Assembly (NCBI GenBank): GCA_024196135.1
Contig: JAMQCK010000329.1
Coordinates: 1 to 28,165 of the forward strand
DNA: 28,165 nt
Direction of reading: 5' to 3'
From: Pleurotus ostreatus/Saccharomyces cerevisiae fusant
Lineage: Eukaryota > Opisthokonta
Shown: positions 1 through 10,200 of the stretch, piece after piece
Layout: every line of letters begins with the position of its first letter
How positions within the stretch are numbered: position 1 is the stretch's first letter
The notes under the pieces: model-generated
The model's input: the letters and a program-made list of their open reading frames with translations, nothing else
What the model was told of the DNA's origin: nothing
The model's database searches: none
Translations under genes and position numbers: made by a program

Positions 1-3000
1 CATAGATATGTTAACGAGGTTAAGAAAGCGTGGTATCCTCCAACTGAGAACGATCGTGAGGAAATGGTTAGAGTTATGAAGAAAGGGGAGAACATTATTG
101 GCGTGCACGACGCCCAAAACTACATACATCGTGCGGTGGAATTAGAAGATATGAACCTTTATGAATTTGCGAGACTAGGAAGGCGTGTTCCGATACCGGG
201 GCTTAAGCGCAAAAGAGATGAGTATGAGGATGATACGCGGCCTAAAGAACCCGAGAAGGACGATGTCGTCGGTGATGAATGCGACACTGACAACGACACG
301 GTTATTTCGGATGAGGACGCGGAAATGCATGACGGTACGCGCAATGGTAGTGAGGCGGAACGTGCGGAAGACGACGAAGCCGGGCAGTCGCCCGAGAAGA
401 AATTACGTGGAAGAATGTATCCGTTCGAAAAGGACCACCCTCTGGCAAGCTCGTACTGCATGCAGATCAGCCGCGACATTCCTACGCTACTCCCTAACAT
501 GATGCGTCCTCTCCCAAGAGACAATGTCGGAGATGATTATTTCATTACAATGCTCACTCTCTTCAAGCCCTGGCGCTCTGGGCTCGACTTGAAAAGTGAA
601 AGTGAGGACTGGGAAGCAGCGTTCACCGCGTGCCAGTTCAGTGAAAGGCAAAAGGAATTGATGACTTTCTTTAACTTGCGTTGGGACTGCCTAGACAGTC
701 GTGATGACTTCAGGAAAAACAATAAGAATGCGAAGAAGGACAAGGAAAGCGGTCTTCCAGCTTTCATGCGAGACGACGGATTCGATCCAGAAGCATTCAG
801 CGATGACGATATCTTCGCCGTGTTTGCAGACACTGACCTCGCCGATGAAAACACAGTACCAGTGCGGCACTACGATGCGCGCAAAAAGACATACACAGAA
901 ACGCAAGACTTCATGGTGAAAACCGGATGGACTAATAGCGACGGAGACATCAATCTCGTAGAGCAAAGTGCCGAGATCTCGTATCGTTCCTCCAGTCAAT
1001 GGAGAGACATCGTGAAGGAAGTTAGGGAATCAATGATGAAACGCTGGAGGGAGACCGCTAAGACTACAGGTGATCGCTTTAACAAATTGCGCGCGCTTGT
1101 TGATGTAGACATCGTGAACAAGGCTTACCTAATGAAGACCTTTCGAACACGCGACAGACCACACATTGTGGACGAGACCGTCAAATCGTATGGACTCAAT
1201 GAAGACCAAGAACGCGCTTTTCGTATCATTTCAAACCATGGTTGCGACCCTACCACCGAACAACTTCTAATGTACGTAGGCGGCATGGGCGGTACAGGAA
1301 AATCGCGCGTATTGCATGCAGTGCAATCGATGTTTGACACACGCGGCGAGAGAACGAGAATGATTGTACTCGCCCCAACAGGTACAGCAGCCGCCCTCGT
1401 CAAGGGGTCCACATACCATTACGTGCTGGGCATCAATGATCTTAAGCGCAAAGACGGTGAGATCGACTTCAGTAACCTTGGAGAAGTCAAGGAACGGCTG
1501 CTGGGAGTCGATTACATCTTCATGGACGAGGTGTCAATGCTCTCCTGTTTAGACTTGTACAATATAAGCAAAACGCTATGCGCAGCTCGCAATAGACCTG
1601 ATGTGCCCTTCGGCGGCATTAACATGATCTTCGCAGGCGACTTCGCACAGTTACCGCCCGTGCATGGTGGCGAAAGCGCATCACTTTTCAGTCGTAAAAT
1701 AGGACGATACAGCACGGACTCTCAGAGTCAACAAAGGGCTCTAGGAAAGGTGCTTTGGCACATGGTGACTACCGTTGTTCTACTTAGAAAGAACATGCGC
1801 CAACAGGGAGCCACCGCAGACGATCTACGCATGCAACGGGCTCTTGAGAACATGAGGTACGGCGCTTGCGACGACGCGGACATACATTGGATTACGACTA
1901 GATATTTGGGGTCAAGATATTGCCACGAACGTCTGTCCGACGACCGCTTCCGCAACGTTTCCATAATCACAGCGAGAAATATCTGCAAGGATAGCATTAA
2001 CGATCTCGGCGTAGCACGCTTCGCATCAGAAAGTGGTCAAAAACTAAAGCACTTCTTCTCTGACGACTCGAAATCGAACGGAGGTAAAGGTGGGCCGAGG
2101 GTGCCTCTCAACCCGCTGCTGCAGAACATTCTATGGAATCAGGCGCCATCCATGAACGACAGAAAGATGCCTGGTCGACTGTCTATATGCATCGGCATGC
2201 CAGTCATGATCAGGGCGAACTCGGCCACTGAGCTTTGCATAACAAAAGGCCAAGAGGGCACGGTATACGGATGGACAGAGAGTACAGGAAATGTCGGGCA
2301 ACCCATTTTGAACACTTTGTTTGTAAAGCTCATAGACCCTCCGACCAATGTGAACCTTCCAGGACTCCCGGAAAACGTTGTGCCGATCGTCAGGACGCCG
2401 GCTACGATCAAATGCGACTTACCCTATCAAGTGAACGGACAATCTAACTACACAATTTCGCGTAGTCAAGTGGAAGTTCTCCCGAACTTTGCAATGACGG
2501 ACTACGCCTCCCAAGGAAAGTCGAGAAATACAAATGTCGTTGATCTGGAGTATTGCAAAGACCATCATGGCATTTACGTCGCTCTCTCGCGCGGTAGAAC
2601 CTCAGACGGCACGCTCATCGTCAGAAAAGGAGACCTTCGCAAACTAAAGAAGAAATGCAGCGGTGCCCTCAGGCAGGAGTATAGAGAACTTGAACTACTC
2701 GACGATATCACCATGCGCGCGTACGAAGGAACGCTTTCACCCGACATCAACAGCCACCGACGACTGGATCTTATCGCGCAATTTAGGCAAGCCATGGGCA
2801 AAACTTATATGCCCTCGCGACTGCCGGACGCTCTGAGATGGACTACAGCACCCGCCATATTCAACAACAAGGGTGAATGCGTGGATGTCACGTCATGGCT
2901 CGACTCTCATTGCCCGCCTATTGACTGGACAGTAGTGAATGAGAAAGAAGCAAAGGCTTCACCGCCCAAAGACGTACAATCCGAATTCCAGCCATTCGAG

Positions 3001-3900
3001 AGAGTGCGAAATGCAAATGCCTTCACAGATGACGCTAAGACAGCCCCACGCAAAGAAGCGAACCGCACTTTGGGCTCAGCGAAAAGACCAAGGATAGATG
3101 TTCACGAGCCCGATGATGAAGGGAGATTCGGCGCACAATGGCATGCGAATAGCTGCGCCTACGATTGCATTGCCACGTTTTGTGCGTGGCTCTCGCAAGA
3201 GGACACATCATTTGCATCGCGTGCATTCGCCTGGGATAACAATATCCTGCATGGGCTTGTATCGATGGTAGAAAACCAACTAACGTCTAGATCAACAGAT
3301 GCGGTCTCTCGTGCAAGGGACAACTTACGTGATGAGCTAACACTTTCCAACCCACGCGAGTTCGTACACGGTGCCTACGCGAGCGTGTTAAGTATACTAG
3401 AAACCATAACCGTCTCCAACGACATCGCTCTCACAACTTATGTGCGCTGCACGTGCAAAAAAGAGGCAAGTAAAGTAAATCACAAAGAGCTTCTCGTCTG
3501 CACAGCTTCACAGGAGTCTTTAACAGGCTGGTTCAAAAGCACTCCCGCGACGACGCACGATCCATGCAAATCTTGTGGGAACACGAAGACGCAACATACG
3601 ACGGTACGGAACGCACCTCCATTCATTGCATTCCAGGTACACGACAGCGCATCACTGTCGATGCAATTCGAGGCGAAAACGCATCGATCCGCGTCCCAAT
3701 ACGTGCTTAAAGGTGTCATATACTTCGGGTCGTCTCATTTCACAATGCGCGTCATCGAACAAACCATGCGAGTGTATAAGTACGATGGCATGAAAGACGA
3801 CGGCAAGATCCGATACGAGTCTTACGCCAGCGACATAAGCGACTGGACGCACTTGGACGGCAGAGGCGCTTCTGTAGCAATATACACTATTGTTGCCTGA
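1..3900 (+). CDS. Helitron Rep/helicase polyprotein, C-terminal part (SF1B Pif1-like helicase fused to USP-like cysteine protease)
   Basis: The frame is open from base 1 and the first ATG is at 64, so the gene is partial at its 5' end. Residue numbers below count from that ATG (1278 aa to the stop). Pif1-type helicase motifs are clear: Walker A GGMGGTGKS at 406-414, Walker B FMDEVSML near 486-493, then AGDFAQLPPV, LLRKNMRQ, the TDYASQGKS motif V region and VALSRGRT motif VI. In Helitrons this helicase acts with an upstream Rep nuclease in rolling-circle transposition. Residues ~1020-1278 are a separate domain with the layout of a ubiquitin-specific protease: Cys box HANSCAYD (C1031), a CxC...CxxC zinc ribbon (C1129, C1131, C1168, C1171), a His box FGSSHFTMR (H1225) and YDGM (D1241). 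The USP assignment rests on this motif order, not on a search. No introns or frameshifts are visible. The stop at 3898-3900 lies 9 nt from the end of the convergent gene. Confidence 0.92.
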   Translation, partial: HRYVNEVKKAWYPPTENDREEMVRVMKKGENIIGVHDAQNYIHRAVELEDMNLYEFARLGRRVPIPGLKRKRDEYEDDTRPKEPEKDDVVGDECDTDNDTVISDEDAEMHDGTRNGSEAERAEDDEAGQSPEKKLRGRMYPFEKDHPLASSYCMQISRDIPTLLPNMMRPLPRDNVGDDYFITMLTLFKPWRSGLDLKSESEDWEAAFTACQFSERQKELMTFFNLRWDCLDSRDDFRKNNKNAKKDKESGLPAFMRDDGFDPEAFSDDDIFAVFADTDLADENTVPVRHYDARKKTYTETQDFMVKTGWTNSDGDINLVEQSAEISYRSSSQWRDIVKEVRESMMKRWRETAKTTGDRFNKLRALVDVDIVNKAYLMKTFRTRDRPHIVDETVKSYGLNEDQERAFRIISNHGCDPTTEQLLMYVGGMGGTGKSRVLHAVQSMFDTRGERTRMIVLAPTGTAAALVKGSTYHYVLGINDLKRKDGEIDFSNLGEVKERLLGVDYIFMDEVSMLSCLDLYNISKTLCAARNRPDVPFGGINMIFAGDFAQLPPVHGGESASLFSRKIGRYSTDSQSQQRALGKVLWHMVTTVVLLRKNMRQQGATADDLRMQRALENMRYGACDDADIHWITTRYLGSRYCHERLSDDRFRNVSIITARNICKDSINDLGVARFASESGQKLKHFFSDDSKSNGGKGGPRVPLNPLLQNILWNQAPSMNDRKMPGRLSICIGMPVMIRANSATELCITKGQEGTVYGWTESTGNVGQPILNTLFVKLIDPPTNVNLPGLPENVVPIVRTPATIKCDLPYQVNGQSNYTISRSQVEVLPNFAMTDYASQGKSRNTNVVDLEYCKDHHGIYVALSRGRTSDGTLIVRKGDLRKLKKKCSGALRQEYRELELLDDITMRAYEGTLSPDINSHRRLDLIAQFRQAMGKTYMPSRLPDALRWTTAPAIFNNKGECVDVTSWLDSHCPPIDWTVVNEKEAKASPPKDVQSEFQPFERVRNANAFTDDAKTAPRKEANRTLGSAKRPRIDVHEPDDEGRFGAQWHANSCAYDCIATFCAWLSQEDTSFASRAFAWDNNILHGLVSMVENQLTSRSTDAVSRARDNLRDELTLSNPREFVHGAYASVLSILETITVSNDIALTTYVRCTCKKEASKVNHKELLVCTASQESLTGWFKSTPATTHDPCKSCGNTKTQHTTVRNAPPFIAFQVHDSASLSMQFEAKTHRSASQYVLKGVIYFGSSHFTMRVIEQTMRVYKYDGMKDDGKIRYESYASDISDWTHLDGRGASVAIYTIVA

Positions 3901-3909
3901 AATCGAAAA

Positions 3910-6186
3910 TCACAGCGGGCGGTATATGTCCGGATGCTTCATGATGAACTCCGCGGCCAAAGCGCACGCGCCCTGGTGCAATTTGTTCGCGCTTGACGCG
4001 AAGTGAAGCTTGCCGGGCCATTCAGTCGCGTTGAACCCCTGCTGGCCTGCGCCAAACAGCATCTCCCTGCGTTGCACATACCACTCCTCTGCATCGCGCG
4101 TCCAAACACCACACCTGGGTCCTTTGCTTCCGAAAACCGCTTCCGAGGGCCAGAACGACACCTTTTTCGTGTTGAAGCGGTCGACAGTGCCTACCCGTAC
4201 ATCAGTGATGTGAATACACTCCGAAATATTCCACATACTGTTCGCCGCAAAGAATGCCCCTATCATCACATTTTCCGCCTTCTCCGTCAACATCTCCTCC
4301 CCCAACTCGCTCCCATCTTGCAAGACGAAGATGGACAGAGGACGCTTCGAGGACACCGACTTGCCCACCGTCGACAACATGTCCTTCCTGGAATACAAGT
4401 CCTGTGCGAGTCTACCTAATATTCCTCCTCGTCTCCACATACGGGACGCGCGCTCGACGGTAAAGTACTCACGCCGGCACCTCAGATAATCCCCAACGTC
4501 AACGTGGTCGAACTTATAGCCATATTCTCGCCATCCCAGGCCAGGTGCGGGTCCCAGTCTTAGAGGACGAATGGCTCCTTTCTTCACCTTCCTGGCCTTG
4601 TGACCACTCGGCTTCGTTGGCGTCGTGACTGGCTCTTGTGGTCGCCGCGAGGTAGCCTGCAGATGAGGTGGAGTGTCGAGACCACGAGTGCTATGCGACG
4701 CCGACGATTTCTCCGCTTCCGTCGACACATGCGTGTTGAGCAAAGTATCTTTAGTCGTCCATGGATCACCATCATAATCTTCATCGTCCTCCGACGTGTC
4801 CTCCGCATCCGCCTCCTCGACATCATCTTCCTCCTCATCACTTCCGCTCGCCTTGTCCTCGGAGATACGACGCAGAAGAAGAATTGAGCAACCGAGATCG
4901 AGAGCCTTCGCCGCGAGCTGCTCTTGCGAATCAACGTCTGCAGCCATGCGTTGGAGCATTAGAGCAACAGCAGGGTCATACGTAGCCACAGTGTATGGCG
5001 GCAACGGCTCCTGCGCAAACGAGAACGCATATGCCTGAAAGTTCCCTTGATCGTGAACAGTGCGGACGGAAAACGGGACGGATGCATCGTCTGCCCACGC
5101 TCGCCACGACGAGTCACAGAACAGATCCACGACGAGTGAAGCGTACTCAGGTGGCTCTTGCCCCTTCGCAGCAATCAACAGTGTCTGGACGAATAGACGG
5201 AGTTGGTTGATGTCCTCTGGCATGTCGATCGTCGGATTGACAGGTGCCGGCGCTCGCATGCCTTCCCCAACAAGCCACCGTATCGTCCTCTCCCCCGGCT
5301 GCGTCGCTTGCGGGCCGCTGGCGCCTGTGCATGCCCTATACCCGTATCGCATCCCAAGGGCGACCTCGATATCGACTGAGATACGAACCAACGCGTTCTC
5401 CGTCCAGCACGTACGGCTGCGCTGGTGCTCCTCGGTCAAACCAAGCGACTCCATGTCCGGAAGCATCCTGTCCGGCAACCGCAGATCCTCTCCCGCCGCC
5501 TCGCTCGAGTGATGATTCACGCCAAGCGTCGTTGAAAACATCTCCACCTTTGTCTGGTACTGGTGCCAGCACAGATCCCATTCCGACCGCGTATGGTCGA
5601 ACTTCTTCTCCGTGTCATCGTACCAGTTCATCGCAGCGTGAAAAAGATGCGCGGGCACCGGCTCCCTCCTCATAGCCCCACTGCTATCCTTGATCCATTC
5701 GAATGCCTGCATGATGCCGACATGTCCGCGACTAGGAAGAACGAAACGGGCGGTACGCTCGTACCATTCCTTTCTACGACGGATGAAGTTGTCGTATGTC
5801 TCGAAGTGACCCTGCGAAGTGGGTGGGCCGGCGTCCTTCTGCTCCTCGTGTGCTGGCCCTTCACATAGGCGCTTGACGTCCTCCGCAGACGGCACGAACG
5901 TCCGTAGGACAGCAGGTAGACGACGATCACCGTCAACCACCTTCAGAGTCGTCTCCAGGGAGCCCCACCAGACGTAGACAGGAGCGACGTGGATGAGCCT
6001 CGCGAGCCAGAAGCAGTGCTCGAAGTCCATGATCGAGGCCAATACACCTGCGACAGGTTTGCGAAGAACGACGCTGACGAAGTGTGAGACCCAGGCGGGA
6101 TGGATATCGAGATCGCTGTTTATGAGCATTTCGCGAAAAGTGCCCTCGTGAATGTGGCCGCTGTGGTCCAACGCGCACGGATTCAT
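3910..6186 (-). CDS. Helitron-associated hypothetical protein, 758 aa
   Basis: This is a single intronless frame from ATG 6186-6184 to the TGA at 3912-3910, tail to tail with the helicase and 9 nt from it. I do not recognise a named domain. Residues ~1-130 are rich in W, H and hydrophobics and look globular. A highly acidic stretch with repeated E/D lies in the middle (reading SDEEEDDVEEADAED), followed by a basic linker HKARKVKKG. The last ~200 residues again look folded (LGWREYGYKFDHVDVGDYL, then FVLQDGS). The absence of introns and the tight convergent packing suggest it belongs to the Helitron rather than to the spliced element on the right. The frame stays open upstream of the ATG to about 6275, across the candidate end of the next element. 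The true N-terminus or promoter may therefore have been cut by that insertion. Nuclear or DNA-associated function is only a guess from the acidic/basic tracts. Confidence 0.75.
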   Translation of the reverse strand: MNPCALDHSGHIHEGTFREMLINSDLDIHPAWVSHFVSVVLRKPVAGVLASIMDFEHCFWLARLIHVAPVYVWWGSLETTLKVVDGDRRLPAVLRTFVPSAEDVKRLCEGPAHEEQKDAGPPTSQGHFETYDNFIRRRKEWYERTARFVLPSRGHVGIMQAFEWIKDSSGAMRREPVPAHLFHAAMNWYDDTEKKFDHTRSEWDLCWHQYQTKVEMFSTTLGVNHHSSEAAGEDLRLPDRMLPDMESLGLTEEHQRSRTCWTENALVRISVDIEVALGMRYGYRACTGASGPQATQPGERTIRWLVGEGMRAPAPVNPTIDMPEDINQLRLFVQTLLIAAKGQEPPEYASLVVDLFCDSSWRAWADDASVPFSVRTVHDQGNFQAYAFSFAQEPLPPYTVATYDPAVALMLQRMAADVDSQEQLAAKALDLGCSILLLRRISEDKASGSDEEEDDVEEADAEDTSEDDEDYDGDPWTTKDTLLNTHVSTEAEKSSASHSTRGLDTPPHLQATSRRPQEPVTTPTKPSGHKARKVKKGAIRPLRLGPAPGLGWREYGYKFDHVDVGDYLRCRREYFTVERASRMWRRGGILGRLAQDLYSRKDMLSTVGKSVSSKRPLSIFVLQDGSELGEEMLTEKAENVMIGAFFAANSMWNISECIHITDVRVGTVDRFNTKKVSFWPSEAVFGSKGPRCGVWTRDAEEWYVQRREMLFGAGQQGFNATEWPGKLHFASSANKLHQGACALAAEFIMKHPDIYRPL

Positions 6187-6258
6187 GATAGCCAGGTAAT
6201 AACTCCTTAGGCAACCAGGTTTTGTTAGTATAGATGTAACTATTGCTACAAATTCTAG

Positions 6259-6272
6259 GCCTTCAAGTCACA
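6259..6272 (+). repeat. candidate left terminal inverted repeat
   Basis: GCCTTCAAGTCACA here matches the reverse complement of 23548-23562 (GCCTTCAAGATCACA) with a single inserted base. It lies directly outside the left palindrome array. Farther out, GCTACAAATTCTA (6245-6257) resembles GTTACTAATTCTA on the minus strand near 24700, so the repeat may once have been longer. Confidence 0.45.
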
Positions 6273-6286
6273 ACTTCTCAGATATC

Positions 6287-6480
6287 AGAACTACCTAACA
6301 GACAGTTCTGGGCGACTACCTACCTACCTAGCTCATTCTGACATCAGAACTTCCTCAGAAGTCAGACTCGACCTTAGACAAGTCTGATTCTCACAAAACT
6401 CTAAGGACATAGAACATTCTTCTTTGTGCAGAGTTGTCTAGAGTCTTCAACATAGAAATCTCTATCCATCTGACAGATCT
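6287..6480. repeat. left subterminal array of YAGANNNNTCTR dyads (decayed)
   Basis: Perfect AGANNNNTCT decamers begin at 6300, 6376, 6411, 6430 and 6454. Four of the five also keep the flanking pyrimidine and purine seen in all right-hand copies. Between them are near-misses, for example at 6287 (AGAACTACCT), 6330 and 6346 (AGAACTTCCT). Some steps are about 25 bp or multiples (6300 to 6376; 6430 to 6454), but the phasing is much looser than on the right. A short TACC tandem run (about 6316-6330) interrupts it. The array links this edge to the right edge of the same element. Confidence 0.7.
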
Positions 6481-6696
6481 GAGTCCCCTCCTCAATATCT
6501 CCCTCACATACCAGTGTACTCTCACACACAACAACCACACCCAGACAAGCAGAGGAGGATGTGTACTATATATCATATGACAGACAGGAGGCTCTACAAG
6601 TAGCATAAAATGTACGAAGTCCAAACATACAACACAGGGCCTGGCATGACAGTGGAAGAGACGGGCGAGGCATGGAAAAGAAAAAATGTACAAGGC
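6481..6696. other. 3' flank of the 1220-aa gene, no gene seen
   Basis: This AT-richer stretch lies between the left array and the stop codon of the leftmost element gene. It contains CA-rich sequence and TGTACTATATATCAT near 6560, and probably holds the 3' untranslated region and polyadenylation site. I see no coding exon. Confidence 0.4.
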
Positions 6697-7171
6697 CTAC
6701 TTGCCCTTGTCCTTGTCCTCCTTCCGCTTCTCGAGCTTCGCAACAATGCGCGCCTTCCACGCGTCGCGCTTGGCGCGAAGCTCGCGGGCCGCGCGCTCGC
6801 GGGCCGCACGCTCGTCCTCCGCGTCCTCCGCGTCATCCTCCGCAGGCTGCCCCTCCGTCGCGGTGGTACCCCAGCCCCAGCCCTCGCCTGCGTTGTCGTC
6901 GCGGTCGTCGCGGTCGTCGCGGTCGTCGCGGCGGCGGCGGTGGTCGCGGCCAGCGCCGTCGTCGCCGTTCTTGCGATCCTTGCGGCCCTTCCTCCCCTTG
7001 CCCTTGTCATCCGCCGCCTCGTCCTCCTCATCGTCGTCATCCTCGGCGGCAGCGGCAGCGGCAGCGGCAGCGGCGGCCTTCTTCGCGCGAAGCTTCTTGT
7101 CGTGCTCCTTGTCGAGGCGCTGCTTGTCGCGCGACTTCTTGGTGCGCTTCTTGTCGCCGTCGTCGCCGCCA

Positions 7172-7211
<40 letters not shown>

Positions 7212-10200
7212 GCACGAGGCCGTTGTCCTGCTGATCTCCCCAGTACGACTGCCACCGAATACGGGAGTCGGTAAGGTTGCGGAGGTCCTTCTGGTACAAC
7301 GGCGACGACCGCCAGCGCAGGAAGTCGTAGGGCCTGGGTGCCGGCGACTGGACAATGGGGTTGCGGCTGAGTTGCATGAGCGGCCTGTCGACGGCGTGGC
7401 GCGGTAGGGGGGCCAATACAGGCGCACCGCGGCTCTGGAGAAAGAGGAGAGCAGCCTCCCCCGAGAGGCCGAGGCGGTTGCTCTCGCGCTCCGCATCCCT
7501 GCGACGCTGAATCAAGCTCGCCACCGCCGCGCTCCAAGACCTTCCGGAGGGCTTGCGGTTCGTGCCGACCATCGGGATGTTGGCCTGCAGCTCGAGCGGC
7601 CAGTTGGCGAGGATGATGCACAGGCGATACGCGATGTCAGGGAAGGAGGCGCGGGGGAATTGGCTGGGGACTTCGGCATGCTGGGACGAGAGATGGCGCT
7701 TCGCCATCACGTAGATAACACCTGTCTTGTATGAGCTACAAGTATTGACTCAACGAAAGTGATACGCACCTAAGTCCCACCGCAATAGCTCGTATAAGAT
7801 GCGGAGCAACTCGTCGCTCCTGTTCTTCCCCGTCTCCGGATCCCAGTCACGATCAGGGAACCAACCGCTTGGAAAGAGCGACGTCAAAGTGCTCGCCAGG
7901 TCCGTGTCGTCGGGCAACCCCCGAAGTCGAAGGTCGCAGGACCTATTGGTTATCAGTGATAAGTACAGCCCGTCGCGGGCGTGACACGCACCTCAGGAGC
8001 GTGGTTATCTCATTCATCCCGGCCGTGAAGTTGCCCGAGTAGCGTCGCAGCAACTCTGTATACGCCGGCCCAGCCCCGAACATGGTAGAGTTGACGGCGC
8101 CCTGGGCGCCGCCTCGGAGGTCGACAACGTAGCCAACGATCGCCAAGCCTGAGTTGAGGAGGGCGCCGGAAGCGATGCGCGCCAACTGCTGCGCGGCGGC
8201 GTTGACGACGCGCTGGCGCTGGCGAGCGGTGGCGTTCGCCAACAACTCCTCCTGCATGCTCACGCAGAAGTCGTACTCCTCCTTAAAATGCGCGGCCAGC
8301 TCCTCCTCGCTTGGGTTGTCGCCAAGCGCCGCCAACTTCTTGTTATAGTCCTTGTCCATTCGCTTCCGACGAGACTGCGCGGACTCTGCAAGAAATGTGA
8401 GTATCCAGGCTCAACCGTGTACATATATCACTCACCCGAAGGATCAACTTCATGCGTGGCCGCCCAATGGCGCGTGAAGACGTGGTAGCGATGCCACGGG
8501 CGCGAGCGCATGCCGTCCGGGAAGAGCCAACCTGCCTGGCGCCACACAGTGTCAAAAGACTTCTGTGTCTCCGCCGCGGTAGCGGAGATGTCGTTGACGA
8601 GGCGATCTGCGGACTCCTGGACCCTACGAATTGCGTCGGCGGAGATGGGGCCCGTCGCATAGGTGTGTCCGCCGCCTGAGGCGGAGGCGTTACGGCGTGC
8701 TGGGCGCGATGAGGGGCCGGGGGCGGAGGGGTCGTCGTCGAAGCTGATGAGGTCCTCGAAGGCAGGAAGCTCGGCGTCGTCGTCGAGGTAATCGCCCGGG
8801 TTGAACAGCCCCGGCGTGTCGCCAGGAAGGTCTGCGCCGTCGTCTTCTGGAGGGGCGCGGCCCTTCCCCTTGTCCTTCTTCGACTGCGATGGACCCGCGC
8901 CATTCTTGCTTGAGTCCGCGCGTGAGCGAGGGCGAGCGGTGTTATTGGGCAGCGGGGGAGGGGAGGGGTTAGGGCGCCATTCCTGCCCACCAAGGGGAGG
9001 CTCCGACTGAGGTAGCGCGCGACCCTTTCCCTTGCCCTTCTGCGGCTGGGGCGGCGTATCGTCGTCGTCATCCTCGTCGTCCTCGCCATCGTTGGCGGGG
9101 GGTGGCGGTGGCGCGGGAGGGGGGTCGGCGCGACCCTTCCCCTTGTTCTTACGCGGCGGAGGAGGCGCATCCTCGTCGCCGTCGTCGTCCGTGTCGTGGC
9201 CGGCAGGGGGTGGCGACGGCGGGGGAGGGGGAGGGTCCGCGCGAGCCTTCCCCTTGTTCTTGCGCGGCGGAGGAGGCGCATCCTCGTCGCCGTCGTCGTC
9301 CGTGTCGTCGTCGCCGCCCTGAGGTGGAGGGGGTGGAAGGGTGGGGCGCTTCTTCGCCTTTCGCGGGCGCGGAGGAGACTCTCCGCGGTCGTCGGAGTCG
9401 ACGTCCATGGGAGAGGTTGGTGACGGAGGGGGTGAGGGAAGCGACGACGCCCTGCGCATGTTTGCAGGCATGCGTCGTGAAGACTGCTCGCCTCCTCCGC
9501 CGTTCTTGGGTGGAGGGGGGCGCGCGCGTTTCTCGCCCTTGTCAGCGCCCTTCTCTGAGGTGCTCGCCTTCGTGCGCTTCTTGGCTGGGGACCCCGCAGG
9601 GCCGGGGGAGTGATTGCGCTTACCCCCCGCTGCAGAAGGGCGCTGCTTGGTGGCAAGCGCAGGCGCGTCAGGCCGCTGGCGCTGTTTCTTCTGCGCAGGC
9701 GCGGCGGTGGGTGAGGGTGGCGTTTCCGGGCGGCGCTTCTTTGGCGCGGCCTTTGGGGCGGAGGGGGCCGGCGCGTCCTCCTCGGGCGAGCTCTCGAAGG
9801 ACATCGAGCCCTCGAAGGAGCCAGACCCGTCATCCGAGCCCAACGAGGGGCTGCCCGGGGGTAGGTCGAAGGGCGAGGGGGAGCGCTGGCTCGCCGCGCG
9901 AGACGTGCGCGTCGAAGGGCGGGGGACCTCGACGTAGTCCATAACAAGAGCGTTGCCTGCACGACCCCCCGCGGGCACCTGAGCAAGAGATGACAGGCGC
10001 CGTTCGGGTCCCGCAATAGATGAGGACCCTCGCGGAGGGGATGTGCCCTTGACGGCGGACGCGTAGGTGGCTGACTGCTAAAGCAAGAGGTCAGTTGAGC
10101 GCCGCGCCGAAGAAAATGAAGAAAAAAAACTTACCGACATCTCCCGACCCCTCAAGCTATTAGCTTGCACCTGGGTGCGCTCCTCGACGCCGGGCTGCAG

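Larger units (their letters stand above)
1..6258 (+). mobile_element. Helitron-type transposon, right part; left end outside the window
   Basis: Two long intronless genes, a Helitron-type helicase and a convergent accessory gene, fill this stretch, while every gene in the next block is spliced. The helicase frame is open to base 1, so the Rep (HUH nuclease) part and the left terminus lie outside the window. Base composition is also more balanced than the GC-rich block to the right. I could not find a convincing right terminus: no CTRR end with a stable preceding hairpin followed by T is visible in 6187-6300. The right boundary is therefore set only by the start of the neighbouring element's candidate inverted repeat. 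It is possible that this neighbour inserted into the Helitron and separated it from its true end. Confidence 0.6.

Noticed and set aside
6223..6258. Helitron 3' terminus (weak hairpin then CTAG)
   Set aside because: Only four A/T-rich base pairs can form, and the CTAG is followed by G rather than the T expected at a Helitron insertion site.
6594..7496. Long Arg/Thr/Ala-rich frames on both strands
   Set aside because: They arise from GAC, GCC and similar triplet repeats coding the Asp and Ala runs of the real protein in another frame.
8343..10016. 557-codon minus-strand frame rich in Arg, Pro and Ala
   Set aside because: It is a shadow of exon 2 of the 1220-aa gene, created by GC-rich repeats; the other frame joins to four more exons with correct splice phases.
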